A stretch of DNA of 64,000 nucleotides from JBEKHT01 sp049516595 (GTDB taxonomy: Bacteria > Chloroflexota > Anaerolineae > Anaerolineales > RBG-16-64-43): positions 10,388 through 74,387 of the forward strand of contig JBEKSY010000014.1 of NCBI GenBank assembly GCA_049516595.1, written 5' to 3'. Both the position numbers and the translations under genes were made by a program. Positions 46,207 to 55,281 of this stretch are shown here, in pieces. How positions within the stretch are numbered: the first letter of the stretch is position 1; each line of letters starts with the position of its first letter. The notes below the pieces were generated by a model. The model was not told the origin of the DNA and searched no databases. It saw only the letters and a program-made list of their open reading frames with translations.

Positions 46207-48296
46207 ACCCGAGAATTGAAAGACTGAAACTGCGGGTGCGTGATGGCGAACACCGCCCCCTTCGCGGGCAGGAACCTCTCCGCCTCCTCGAGGAATGTGA
46301 AGAGGAGCATCTGTCCTGGTCGAGGCGCGTGGCGCGATTGACCGTCCGTCAATGCGAGGCCGAGATCGTCGTGGTTTCTCCTGACGAGCGCATCGTGTTC
46401 ACCCGCACCCTGCCAGCCACTGTCCCCGCCGTCTACTCGGGGGACGAATGGGATCGCCTTACCATGGGACGGACGTTGCACGAACTGGGACCGATCAGCA
46501 ATATCTGTGCCGACTGGGGGAAGGTCCTTTCACAAGGCCTACTGGGGCGGCGGAAAGTCGCTCTGGCCTCCCGCAGTCGATGCCGTGAACACTCGGAGGC
46601 CGTCGAATTCCTGGAGGGTGCCATCGAGTCAATCGATGCCGTCCTGGCGCTGGCGGCGCGCTACGCCGAGACCGCCCGTCGCATGGGCCGTGGCGAGATT
46701 TTCGAGATCCTCACCCGGGTCCCCGCGCAGCCGCCGCGCACATTTCACGAGGCCCTGCAGTCCCTGCGTCTGATGCACGCCGTGGTCTGGCTGGGAGGCA
46801 ACTACCATGTGGGGCTGGGTCGATTTGATCAGTACATGTGGCCGTACCTGAAGGCCGACCTCGAGCAGGGACGCCTGGACGAGGCCGAGGCTTTCGATCT
46901 TCTGGCCGAATTCTTCATCTCGCTGAACAAAGACAGTGACCTCTACCCCGGAGTCCAACAGGGGGATAACGGGCAAACCATCACACTGGGCGGCATGGAC
47001 GGGGCGGGCAATCCTGCAGTCAACCCGTTGACCTCCCTGGCGCTGCATGTGTCCCGGGATGTGTGTTTGATCGATCCCAAGATCAACCTGCGCATTTCCG
47101 CGAGCACAGATCTCGAGCTGCTCACATTGGCAACGGAGTTGACGCGCAAGGGATTGGGATTCCCTCAATACTGCAATGATGACGTCGTGATCCCGGGCCT
47201 GGTGGCGTGCGGCTACCGTCTGGAGGATGCCCGGGATTATGCCATCGCGGCCTGTTGGGAATTCCTGGTCCCGGGGAAGGCCATGGACGTTGTCAATATC
47301 GGGGCGGTATCCTTTCCCGCCGCCGTGGACCAGGCCCTCCGAGATGGGTTCTCGGCTGGCGAGGATATGCCGCAGATGCTCCAGCGCGTGAAAGGGAACA
47401 TCGCCCAGCAGGTAAGCGATCTGGCCTGCGCCTACGAGCGCCTGCTTCTGCCGCCCGCCCCGTACTATTCGGTCCTGATGACAGACTGCCTGGAGGAGGG
47501 GCGCGACATCTCGGAAGGGGCCCAATACAACAACTTCGGAATCCACGGAGCCGGCTCGGCGAATGCCGCTGATGCGCTGGCAGCCATCCAGGAGTTTGTG
47601 TTCCGGGAAAAGAGCGTTCAGCCAAGGGAAATTCTGGCCGCCCTGGATGCCGATTACGAGGGTTTCGAGGATTTGCGGGTGAAGCTGGCAGAGAAGGGGC
47701 CCAAGACAGGAAACGATGACGATCGGGCAGATCGCTTCCTGGTCGCATTGTTCCAGATGCTGGCGGAGGCCTGTGAGGGCTATGGAACCACCAGCCGAAA
47801 AGGAATCCTGCGTCCGGGATCAGGCTCGGCGATGTATTACCTCTGGCTGGCGCAGGGCCACCCAGGCATGCGTGAGCCGCAGGTGGGCGCAACCGCAGAG
47901 GGGCGTTGCAGCGGCCGACCCTTCGGAGCGAATCTGGCTCCCTCTCAGGGGGTGCAAATCCGCGGCCCGTTCAGTCTGCTTCTTTCCTACAGTAAACTGG
48001 ACTACCGGCGAATCTGCAACGGCGGACCGATCACGATGGAACTCTCCGACTCGGTTTTTCGAGATGACGAGTCGGTGCGCAAGGTGTCTCTCCTAATCCG
48101 AGCGTTCGCCCAGCTGGGGTGTCAGCAGTTGCAACTCAACAGCGTCAATGTCGAGACTCTTCGGGATGCCAAGATCCATCCGGAGCTTCACAAGAACCTG
48201 ATTGTCCGTGTGTGGGGCTGGAGCGGGTATTTCTGCGAGCTCGCCCCCGAGTACCAGGATCAGATCATCGGGCGCCATGTGTTTGCGGCCGGGTGA
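46203..48296 (+). CDS. Glycyl radical enzyme, short form with unusual radical loop
   Basis: The 697-residue protein belongs to the GRE superfamily but is about 100 residues shorter than the first one, the missing part being N-terminal. The active-site Cys-x-Glu is Cys351-Trp-Glu353 (AACWEF), where others have Gly-Cys. The radical loop is RVWGWSGYF with Gly672 predicted as radical site; the usual RVxGY Tyr is Trp673. The conserved GNDDDRAD and Gly-Pro-rich C-terminal half are intact. The Cys-x-Glu pattern points to a dehydratase or lyase; the substrate is unknown. It is coupled to its activase, and a cyclopropane synthase gene follows. Confidence 0.9.
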   Translation: MNPRIERLKLRVRDGEHRPLRGQEPLRLLEECEEEHLSWSRRVARLTVRQCEAEIVVVSPDERIVFTRTLPATVPAVYSGDEWDRLTMGRTLHELGPISNICADWGKVLSQGLLGRRKVALASRSRCREHSEAVEFLEGAIESIDAVLALAARYAETARRMGRGEIFEILTRVPAQPPRTFHEALQSLRLMHAVVWLGGNYHVGLGRFDQYMWPYLKADLEQGRLDEAEAFDLLAEFFISLNKDSDLYPGVQQGDNGQTITLGGMDGAGNPAVNPLTSLALHVSRDVCLIDPKINLRISASTDLELLTLATELTRKGLGFPQYCNDDVVIPGLVACGYRLEDARDYAIAACWEFLVPGKAMDVVNIGAVSFPAAVDQALRDGFSAGEDMPQMLQRVKGNIAQQVSDLACAYERLLLPPAPYYSVLMTDCLEEGRDISEGAQYNNFGIHGAGSANAADALAAIQEFVFREKSVQPREILAALDADYEGFEDLRVKLAEKGPKTGNDDDRADRFLVALFQMLAEACEGYGTTSRKGILRPGSGSAMYYLWLAQGHPGMREPQVGATAEGRCSGRPFGANLAPSQGVQIRGPFSLLLSYSKLDYRRICNGGPITMELSDSVFRDDESVRKVSLLIRAFAQLGCQQLQLNSVNVETLRDAKIHPELHKNLIVRVWGWSGYFCELAPEYQDQIIGRHVFAAG

Positions 48297-48392
48297 TTTT
48301 CCGAATTGAGGAAGCCGGTCCGCCGGAGGGAGCGGGAGCCTGGCCGCCTCAGGCAGGCGCAGGGGCCCTCAATGCCTGACTGGAGGATGCGC

Positions 48393-49712
48393 GTGTCACC
48401 TGGTTTCACCTTTCAAGTCGATGACAGGGTGAGCTTGACTTTCCGGATTCTCAATGAGCTGGTCAGCGACAAGCCGGCTCTCCGCGTGAGTTTCCGCCTT
48501 TGGAACGGGAGCCTGTGGCCAGATGATGCCTCCCGCCAGGCAACGCTGGTGCTCAAGCATCCGGGCGCGCTGCGGGCGATCTTCCTGCCTGGCACTGAAC
48601 TGGGGATGGGGGAAGCCTATCTCTACGATGATTTCGACATCGAGGGCGATGTTGAACAGGTCCTTGCTCTTGCCGACGCCCTCTCTCAGGCCAAGTCCGG
48701 CCTCCTGAAGAAACTCCGTCTGGCCCGGGAACTGGTGAAGTTGCCCAAGGCGGAGACAAACCGACCCCGATCGAGTCGGCGCGGCCCGGCCCGGCTGGCC
48801 GGACGGCCGCATTCGCTGGCCCGCGACCGCCAAGCCGTGACCTATCACTACGACGTTTCCAATGATTTCTACGCCTTGTGGCTCGACCGGCGCTTGATCT
48901 ATTCGTGCGCCTATTTCTTATCGCCTGGGGATGACCTGGACACGGCCCAGGAGCAGAAGCTGGAATACCTCTGCCGCAAGTTGCGCCTGCGCCCGGGCCA
49001 GCGTTTGCTGGACATCGGCTGCGGGTGGGGCGGTCTAGTGATGTACGCCGCCCAAAGCTGCGGGGTGGACGCGACCGGGATCACCCTCAGTCAGCCTCAG
49101 GCCGATCTGGCGCAGGAGCGAATTCGGGCCGCGGGTCTCTCGGGCCGCTGTCGGGTCGTAGTGCGAGACTACCGGGAAATGGATGAACCGGAAAGCTTCG
49201 ATGCCATGGTCAGCGTTGGGATGTTCGAGCACGTCGGCGCCGCCATGCTGCCGACCTACTTTGCCAGGGCGTATCGCCTGCTGAAACCGCAGGGGGTGTT
49301 TCTCAACCATGGAATTGCCTGCCGCTCGGCCGATGCCGGCCCTCAGGGCGGGGCGAGTTTCAGCCAGGCCTACGTCTTCCCCGACGGCGAACTGGAGCCC
49401 ATTAATGTGCCCCTGCGGGCGGCTGAAGACAGCCACTTTGAAGTGCGCGACGTGGAAAGCCTGCGCGAACACTATGCGCTCACGCTTCGCCAGTGGGTAA
49501 GGCGCCTGGAAGCGCATCACACACAAGCGCTTGGCTGGGTGGACGAACCCACCTACCGGACCTGGAGGCTTTTCATGGCCGCCTCAGCCTACGGGTTTTC
49601 CTCGGGGCGGCTCAACGTTTATCAAACCCTGCTGGTCAAACCGGATGAGGGTGGGCGAAGCGCTCTCCCCCTGACCCGGTCCGACTGGTATCGATCCGCA
49701 AAGCCCGGGTGA
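48393..49712 (+). CDS. cfa: Cyclopropane-fatty-acyl-phospholipid synthase family methyltransferase
   Basis: The enzyme adds a methylene bridge from S-adenosylmethionine to unsaturated phospholipid acyl chains. After an N-terminal accessory domain of about 150 residues comes the RQAVTYHYDVSNDFY motif, the SAM loop LDIGCGWGGL and VSVGMFEHVG. The length of about 440 residues is close to the family. The start is placed at a GTG six bases after GGAGG; ATGs at 48372 and 48387 are alternatives. It lies about 100 bases behind the second GRE on the same strand. Confidence 0.92.
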   Translation: MSPGFTFQVDDRVSLTFRILNELVSDKPALRVSFRLWNGSLWPDDASRQATLVLKHPGALRAIFLPGTELGMGEAYLYDDFDIEGDVEQVLALADALSQAKSGLLKKLRLARELVKLPKAETNRPRSSRRGPARLAGRPHSLARDRQAVTYHYDVSNDFYALWLDRRLIYSCAYFLSPGDDLDTAQEQKLEYLCRKLRLRPGQRLLDIGCGWGGLVMYAAQSCGVDATGITLSQPQADLAQERIRAAGLSGRCRVVVRDYREMDEPESFDAMVSVGMFEHVGAAMLPTYFARAYRLLKPQGVFLNHGIACRSADAGPQGGASFSQAYVFPDGELEPINVPLRAAEDSHFEVRDVESLREHYALTLRQWVRRLEAHHTQALGWVDEPTYRTWRLFMAASAYGFSSGRLNVYQTLLVKPDEGGRSALPLTRSDWYRSAKPG

Positions 49713-49794
49713 GGTCCGCCCCCTGCAGGAAGGCTCGCGGTCGGCCTAGCGCAGGCGCCGCGCACACGCGCTACTCGGTGGGGAATCACGGACC

Positions 49795-50709
49795 TTACCG
49801 GATCGGGAGCCGAAGGGTGATAACAGTTCCCTGGCCGACACGGCTGCGCAGGAACACCTGACCGCGGTGGCGTTCGGCGATCGCTCTGACCAGGGCCAAC
49901 CCAAGCCCGCTTCCCGGAGTGCCGCGCGCATTTTCGCCCCGAAAAAGCTCTTCCCAGACCATGGGCATATCCCGATCGGGGATTCCCTGCCCGGTGTCGG
50001 CTACTTCCACAACCACGCTCGGGTTGTCTTCGAAAGCGCGCAGCTCGATCGTGTTCCCTGGGAGGGTGAACTTCAGGGCGTTATCCGCCAGGTTGTGAAA
50101 CATCAGAAACAAAAGGTCGCGATCGCCGGGGACCGCGGGCAGTGGCCAAGGGGCCTGAGGCAGAATAAAGCTGATGTGTCTCCCGGCCGCCTCGGGCCGC
50201 TTCTCGGTTTCGGTAACGACTTCCTGCAGCAGGTTGCCGATATCCACCGGACTGCGGTCCAGCGGGCGAGTCTCTAGTTCGGACAGCTTGCGAAGATCAC
50301 TGAGGAGGTTGCTGAGCCGCGCCGTTTGAATTTCCAGGCCCGCGAGGACATCCTGCTGGTCCGGTGCGACAGCCGTGCCGCCCAGGTTTGCCAGTCCGGC
50401 CCGGATGGCCATCAATGGGTTCTTGAGTTCATGATCCAATCTGCGCAGGAATCCGCGGCGCTCATTGGTCGCCTCGACTTGAATCCGGTTGTGGAATGCC
50501 CGTTGCTTGCCCTCGGCCCGGCTCCACCACAGCCACCCCATGCCAACGCCGAACGCCAAAAGCAAGCCTGCCAACCCAGCCAGAGTGCCGAGGTCTGCCC
50601 GCAGATAGACCACTTCGCTGGGCAGCCAACCAAGCCGGAAAGCGGCAGCCAGAAGCAGACTCAAGACAGCTGGCAGGACCGAAACCCACCCCCACCGCAC
50701 GGGCCTCAT
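49795..50709 (-). CDS. Membrane sensor histidine kinase
   Basis: The 304-residue kinase has two membrane helices near the N-terminus (about 6-23 and 37-58) with only a short loop outside, so it has no large sensor domain. The phospho-acceptor motif is DHELKNPLMAIRAG near residues 94-107. The ATPase domain has the N box NLADNALKF, G1 DTGQGIPD and G2 GSGLGLALV. Its ATG overlaps the stop of the response regulator gene (ATGA). The signal is probably sensed in the membrane or delivered by a partner. Confidence 0.94.
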   Translation of the reverse strand: MRPVRWGWVSVLPAVLSLLLAAAFRLGWLPSEVVYLRADLGTLAGLAGLLLAFGVGMGWLWWSRAEGKQRAFHNRIQVEATNERRGFLRRLDHELKNPLMAIRAGLANLGGTAVAPDQQDVLAGLEIQTARLSNLLSDLRKLSELETRPLDRSPVDIGNLLQEVVTETEKRPEAAGRHISFILPQAPWPLPAVPGDRDLLFLMFHNLADNALKFTLPGNTIELRAFEDNPSVVVEVADTGQGIPDRDMPMVWEELFRGENARGTPGSGLGLALVRAIAERHRGQVFLRSRVGQGTVITLRLPIR

Positions 50710-51404
50710 GGACGCACCTCGACCTTGGCGATGAATCGGTAGCCCTCGCCGGGAACCGTCTCGATGTAGGTGGGCGTCGAAGCGTCGTCGCCCAGCGCCC
50801 GGCGGAGCTCGGCGATGCGGGTATCCACTGTGCGGGTCCCGACTGGATAGTCCCACCCCCAGACCGATTCGAGCAACCTCTCGCGCCTTATGAGCTCGTC
50901 GGGATGAATCATCAGAAACTCGAGCAACGAGACGGCTTTGGGTGTGAGACTCAATTCCTGGTCGTCCAGGACGACGCGGTGAGCCCGACGATCCAGGATT
51001 AATCGACCGGAGTCCAACTGCCAGGAGGCCGCCAGGGGGGGCTGTCCAGGACGGGCCCGGCGCAGCACCGACCGGATGCGTGCGACCAACTCAAGCGGGT
51101 CAAAGGGCTTGTTGATGTAGTCGTCGGCGCCCTCCTCGAGCGCCATGGCCCGCTCGCCGGCCTCGCCGACTTGGGTCAGAAGAATGACCGGAGTCCAATC
51201 GCCAGATTCTCGCAGGCGGCGCAGGACCTGGCGGCCGTCCATCCTGGGCATCAGGACGTCCAGGATGATCAGATCGGGGTGGGATTGGCCCGCCAGTTCC
51301 AAGGCTTGGATCCCGTCGTCGGCCACACGCACCGCAAATCCAGAGCGTTCTAGGAAAGGGGCGAGGTTCACGGTGATGGCGGTTTCATCATCGACGAGCA
51401 GCAA
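50706..51404 (-). CDS. OmpR/PhoB-family response regulator
   Basis: The protein has a receiver domain with the acidic pair VDDE, the phosphorylated Asp in LIILDVLMP near residue 48 and Lys in NKPFDP near 99, and a winged-helix DNA-binding domain (about 130-230) with the RTVDTRIAELRRAL recognition helix. The frame has no ATG or GTG upstream; TTG at 51404 gives a clipped first strand. An ATT at 51428 follows AAGGAAG at a normal distance and would restore the usual N-terminus, so a rare start codon is possible. It is the first gene of a pair with the kinase. Confidence 0.93.
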   Translation of the reverse strand: MLLVDDETAITVNLAPFLERSGFAVRVADDGIQALELAGQSHPDLIILDVLMPRMDGRQVLRRLRESGDWTPVILLTQVGEAGERAMALEEGADDYINKPFDPLELVARIRSVLRRARPGQPPLAASWQLDSGRLILDRRAHRVVLDDQELSLTPKAVSLLEFLMIHPDELIRRERLLESVWGWDYPVGTRTVDTRIAELRRALGDDASTPTYIETVPGEGYRFIAKVEVRP

Positions 51405-51428
51405 GTGGGGAGAAGTGTCCTTGACAAT

Positions 51429-52080
51429 CGTAGAAGTCTTCCTTGCGCAGCGTAAGGGTGCCGGCGCCTCGACAAAGCGCGAGGCGGGTTAGGACCTCCA
51501 TTTTACTTGGGATCGGCCACCTGCCTCCGGCCTCGCCCATCGAGCGAATGAAATCCCGCGTAATGCGGAGACTCCAGGGGGGATTGACCTCACCTCTTTC
51601 AAGTTTCTGCCCGTCCCTGGGGAGGTGCAAGACTTACTTGGCCCTCCGTTAGGTGGTTGTCGGTTGCCGAGGACAGGTGCGGATGGCCAACCCCCGAAGC
51701 GCCCTGGCATGGCTGAATTGCTTGGGCGGTCGGCGCGTTGCCAGGTTGAGCTAGGTCCTGCGCCAATTGTCGACGGCCTCTGCCGGATTTGAGCATCTAT
51801 TCTGCCTGCCCACCGAGACCTGGCACCCAGGCGGCCCGGCTCGTTGAGGCGGAATTCCTCAAAAGAGGAGCCGTGCCCGGGTCGGCCAGCGTGATTTCTA
51901 TGGTTCGAGGGCGGGCTTTGCCCGTCGGGCCACGAGAAGAGACTTGGTTGCCGCTGATTGCCGGTTACAAGACCGACATCTATCTGACACAGGCCTGTGA
52001 CGCCGATTCGGCCGCCTCTTGGTAGACTGAGGGGCGCAGATCAAGACGACCAGACACCTGCACTTTTCGAAGAGGCTCGA
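51429..52080. other. Divergent gene-free stretch between the regulator and GerMN lipoprotein
   Basis: No gene or clear structure beyond unsupported short frames. Confidence 0.45.
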
Positions 52081-52719
52081 ATGAAGACCATTCCTGTTAT
52101 TTTCCTTGGGACTTTCCTTGTCCTATCCTTGTCGGCCTGCGGGACGTTCGAGGTGGGGGTGGAAAACACGAACACGATCGTGGTGGGTCCTACGGTGGTG
52201 CCGACGACGGTCTCGGTCCTGACCGTTGCACCTAGTGCGCCGCCACCCGCCACGGTCCCGCCGACCGCGGTCCCACCCTGGACGCCCCCGCCTGCCGCCA
52301 GTCCGACACCGCAGGAGATGAGCCTGCAAGTATTCCTGATCGCTGTCGGGGACAACGGGGTCTCCGGCAAGAAGATCGGTTGCGGCGACAGCGCCGTCCC
52401 CGTTCAACTGGAGGTCCCGTACACGGTCGGTGTGCTGAGGGCATCGCTCGGCGCGCTGTTCTCGATCAAAGGGAGAGACTATGGGGAGTCTGGGCTATAC
52501 AACGCCCTCTACCAATCCAATCTGCAGGTGCAGAACGTGAACCTGCAAAATGGAAAGGCGCTCGTCTACCTGACCGGGACCCTGCAGCTGGGTGGAGAAT
52601 GCGACACCCCGAGGGTAAAGGCCCAGATCGAAGAAACGGCTCTCCAGTTTTCAACCGTGAGTCAGGTGGAAATCTTTCTGAATGGCCAACCGTTGGATCA
52701 GGCCCTTTCTTTGAAATAG
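52081..52719 (+). CDS. Lipoprotein with GerMN-like domain
   Basis: The 212-residue protein has a signal peptide with an LSAC lipobox (Cys20), a Thr/Pro/Val-rich linker at about residues 35-80, and a C-terminal domain of about 130 residues. That domain has the GerMN pattern, with GALFSIKGRDYGESGLYNALYQS near the middle and VSQVEIFLNGQPLDQ at the end. GerMN domains occur in spore germination proteins but also in many envelope lipoproteins of non-sporulating bacteria, so this need not mean sporulation. Its partner is unknown. Confidence 0.82.
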   Translation: MKTIPVIFLGTFLVLSLSACGTFEVGVENTNTIVVGPTVVPTTVSVLTVAPSAPPPATVPPTAVPPWTPPPAASPTPQEMSLQVFLIAVGDNGVSGKKIGCGDSAVPVQLEVPYTVGVLRASLGALFSIKGRDYGESGLYNALYQSNLQVQNVNLQNGKALVYLTGTLQLGGECDTPRVKAQIEETALQFSTVSQVEIFLNGQPLDQALSLK

Positions 52720-52846
52720 ATCGTGCCATCGGCGAAAGGGCAAGGGCCTGGGGCCGGGACGCCCATGCGCGCGTCCGGTTTTCGGCTGCGCGCAAACCAT
52801 TCTCAAGCCCCGCGAAGGGTAAAACTTGCCCTGTCCAGCGGCCGGG

Positions 52847-55273
52847 TCAGCGCAATTCTGCTTCTGCCCCCATCACGGCATGCACGATGTGAGGCCCACC
52901 CATTCGGTCCGGCGGGACGACATTCCCCTCGATCGCACGGCCGTCCAGGCGGACGGACACGACGCCCCGGCAAACGTGAAGGGGGTTTTCCACCGAGATC
53001 TCATACCGCGCGCCCCGGAACCTGCGGGTCATCTGGAAACCGTTCCAGGCGTGGGGAATGCAAGGGTTGATCTCCAGGCCGTTGTATGTGGCACGGACCC
53101 CAAGGATGTGCTGGGTGGCGGCCTGATAGGCCCACGACGCCGTGCCCGAGAGCCAGCTGTTGCGGGCCAGTCCAAACTGCGGATGTTCGTCGCCCAAGAT
53201 GTTTTGGGCGTAGACGTACGGCTCGCACTCGTAGATCTCAATCAGGTCATTGCGCGCGGCCGGATTGATCTCGGAATAGTATTCAAAGGCGCGATCGCCG
53301 TTGCCCAGGATCGTTTCCGCGATGACCGCCCACGGATTGGGATGCAAGAAGATGCCGCCGTTTTCCTTGGTGCCGGGTGGAAAGGTCGTCACGCCCCCGT
53401 ACTGGGGGTCGAACCCGTTGTAACTGGGTGCGGCAAGCTTGATACCGAATCTCGTGTTCAACCTCCCATAGACGGCGTCCATCGCCTTTCGGGCGCGATC
53501 AGGGGATGCAAAACCTGAGATGACCGGCCAGGATTGGCCGTTGAGATAGATCTGCGCGTATGTGTTCTTCGAAGAGCCGAGAGGGGTTCCCTCCTCGTCG
53601 AAATAGCGGACATACCATTCGCCGTCCCAGGCGGTGGCCTCCACGATGGAGCGCATGCGCTCGTACGCGGCGCGGTATTCCTCGGCCAGGGAAACCTCCC
53701 CCAGGTGCTCAAGCAGCGCGATCATCTCCAGGAGAGCCTTCCCGTACAAGTTGGCGGTGAAGAGGGATTCGGATCCGGCCGGCAGATTGACCGTGTCGTT
53801 CCAGTCGGCGAATCCGAGCCGGGGCAGGCCGTGCTGGCCGACATCGCGGGCGGTAAAGGCCAGGCCGCGCTTCATGTGCTCAAGCACGGTGCCTGGCTCC
53901 GGCACCCGGTCGGGTTCGCCCTTCCCATAGAAGGGGACGACCTCCTCGATCAGAGCAAGGCCCCCCGTCTCCTTCAGGTAGGCCGTGACCGCCAGGAGGG
54001 TCCAGAGGTGGTCATCGCTGTAATAGTGCGGGCGGTCCGGCCTCTCCAGCGAGTCGCCGCAACTGGCTTCCCGGGTGAGCGGATTGAACTGGTGCATCGC
54101 GGAGCCGTCCTGCACTTGGAAGGACAGAAGGTTGAGCAGGAGGGTTCGCGCCTCACCGGGAACGGAGGCCATCACCGCCATCACGTCCTGCGACGAGTCG
54201 CGGATGCCGATGCCACGCGAGCCCAATCCGAGTTGATAGTAGGAGAGATAGCGGGACCAGGTCGTGGTGACGTAGCACTGGCGCGGATTGTAGACGTTGA
54301 GCATGGCGCTCATGCCCGGGTCCGGCGTAGTGACTTGCAGGGCCGAGAGGTACCTCTCCCAGAAGACGCGCAGCCTCCCCAGTTCCGCCTCGACCTGCTC
54401 GGGATCCCGGAAGCGCCGAATCTCCGGGAGGGCCTCCTCCACGCTGCGGGATTGGCCGAGCTGGGTGATCAGACGGCGCGTCGCGCCAGGCGGCAGCGTC
54501 CCCAGAGGATGAAGCAAAGCGGCGAGGTTGTCTCCGCGCAAGGCGAGCGAGTTGCCCAGCTCGGGTTGAAGAAGACTCCGGGGGGTCTGGAAGCTGCCGT
54601 ATTCATTGTCGCCCAGAAAACGTTTGCGGTCGGTCTCAAAGGACGAGGGCCGCCGGTTGGAGGTAAGGTAGTTGACCCGGGTGTCCCGATACATGAAAGG
54701 GTACTGAATCAAGATGAGCAGATCCCCGTCTTGAATCATCTGGCTTTGCATGGTCTGCGGAACCCAGTCCGCGTTGGTGAACTGGCGGAGGGCGTCGGGA
54801 TGGGTGTACTCAACCACGGGGATCGCGTCGACCGCAACCGGGGCGGCGCGGAGATTCGTGACCTGGATGTCTCGCAGTTCGCAATGGGCGCCGAGCGGCA
54901 CAAAGATGGTGCAGTCTGTGCGCAGGCCCTGGCACTCCGTCACGAGGCGCGTGTAACCCAGGCCGACATGGCATTCGAAGCGCTCAAGAACCCCGAGCCC
55001 GGGGACCAAGAAGGGGGCGAGCACGGAGTATCCGCCTTGTGCAGGAACCCGCAAGTAGAGCGTCTCGCCTTTGAAGTCGGAACTGGGCGTCTGCTGAATG
55101 TACTTGGTGATCCGATTGAAGGTGGGATCGTCCCTGCAAATCAGAGCGCCCCCGGTGTGATCGACAAACCCGCCGAACGAACGCGTGCCGATGTAGTTGA
55201 TCCACTTGACCGGAGTGTGTGGGTCGGTGATGACGTACTCGCGGCGAAGTTCGTCGAAGAAACCGTATTGCAT
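52847..55273 (-). CDS. Glycoside hydrolase family 94 phosphorylase, divergent copy
   Basis: The 808-residue protein has the GH94 plan: N-terminal beta-sandwich with INYIGTRSFGGFVDHTGGAL near residues 25-44, helical linker, and (alpha/alpha)6 barrel. The catalytic Asp is in GFADWNDTVNL and is residue 490, as in cellobiose phosphorylases. The ATG at 55273 aligns with the start of the neighbouring GH94; a GTG four codons earlier overlaps the GH5 stop. It lacks the longer loop with NLNCF of true cellobiose phosphorylase; the sugar acceptor therefore likely differs, perhaps an aldonic acid or longer oligosaccharide. It is the last gene of the minus-strand cluster. Confidence 0.93.
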   Translation of the reverse strand: MQYGFFDELRREYVITDPHTPVKWINYIGTRSFGGFVDHTGGALICRDDPTFNRITKYIQQTPSSDFKGETLYLRVPAQGGYSVLAPFLVPGLGVLERFECHVGLGYTRLVTECQGLRTDCTIFVPLGAHCELRDIQVTNLRAAPVAVDAIPVVEYTHPDALRQFTNADWVPQTMQSQMIQDGDLLILIQYPFMYRDTRVNYLTSNRRPSSFETDRKRFLGDNEYGSFQTPRSLLQPELGNSLALRGDNLAALLHPLGTLPPGATRRLITQLGQSRSVEEALPEIRRFRDPEQVEAELGRLRVFWERYLSALQVTTPDPGMSAMLNVYNPRQCYVTTTWSRYLSYYQLGLGSRGIGIRDSSQDVMAVMASVPGEARTLLLNLLSFQVQDGSAMHQFNPLTREASCGDSLERPDRPHYYSDDHLWTLLAVTAYLKETGGLALIEEVVPFYGKGEPDRVPEPGTVLEHMKRGLAFTARDVGQHGLPRLGFADWNDTVNLPAGSESLFTANLYGKALLEMIALLEHLGEVSLAEEYRAAYERMRSIVEATAWDGEWYVRYFDEEGTPLGSSKNTYAQIYLNGQSWPVISGFASPDRARKAMDAVYGRLNTRFGIKLAAPSYNGFDPQYGGVTTFPPGTKENGGIFLHPNPWAVIAETILGNGDRAFEYYSEINPAARNDLIEIYECEPYVYAQNILGDEHPQFGLARNSWLSGTASWAYQAATQHILGVRATYNGLEINPCIPHAWNGFQMTRRFRGARYEISVENPLHVCRGVVSVRLDGRAIEGNVVPPDRMGGPHIVHAVMGAEAELR

Positions 55274-55281
55274 GGCCAAGC

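Noticed and set aside
52081..52719. Evidence of sporulation from the GerMN domain
   Set aside because: GerMN occurs in envelope lipoproteins of many non-sporulating bacteria and no other sporulation gene is in the window.
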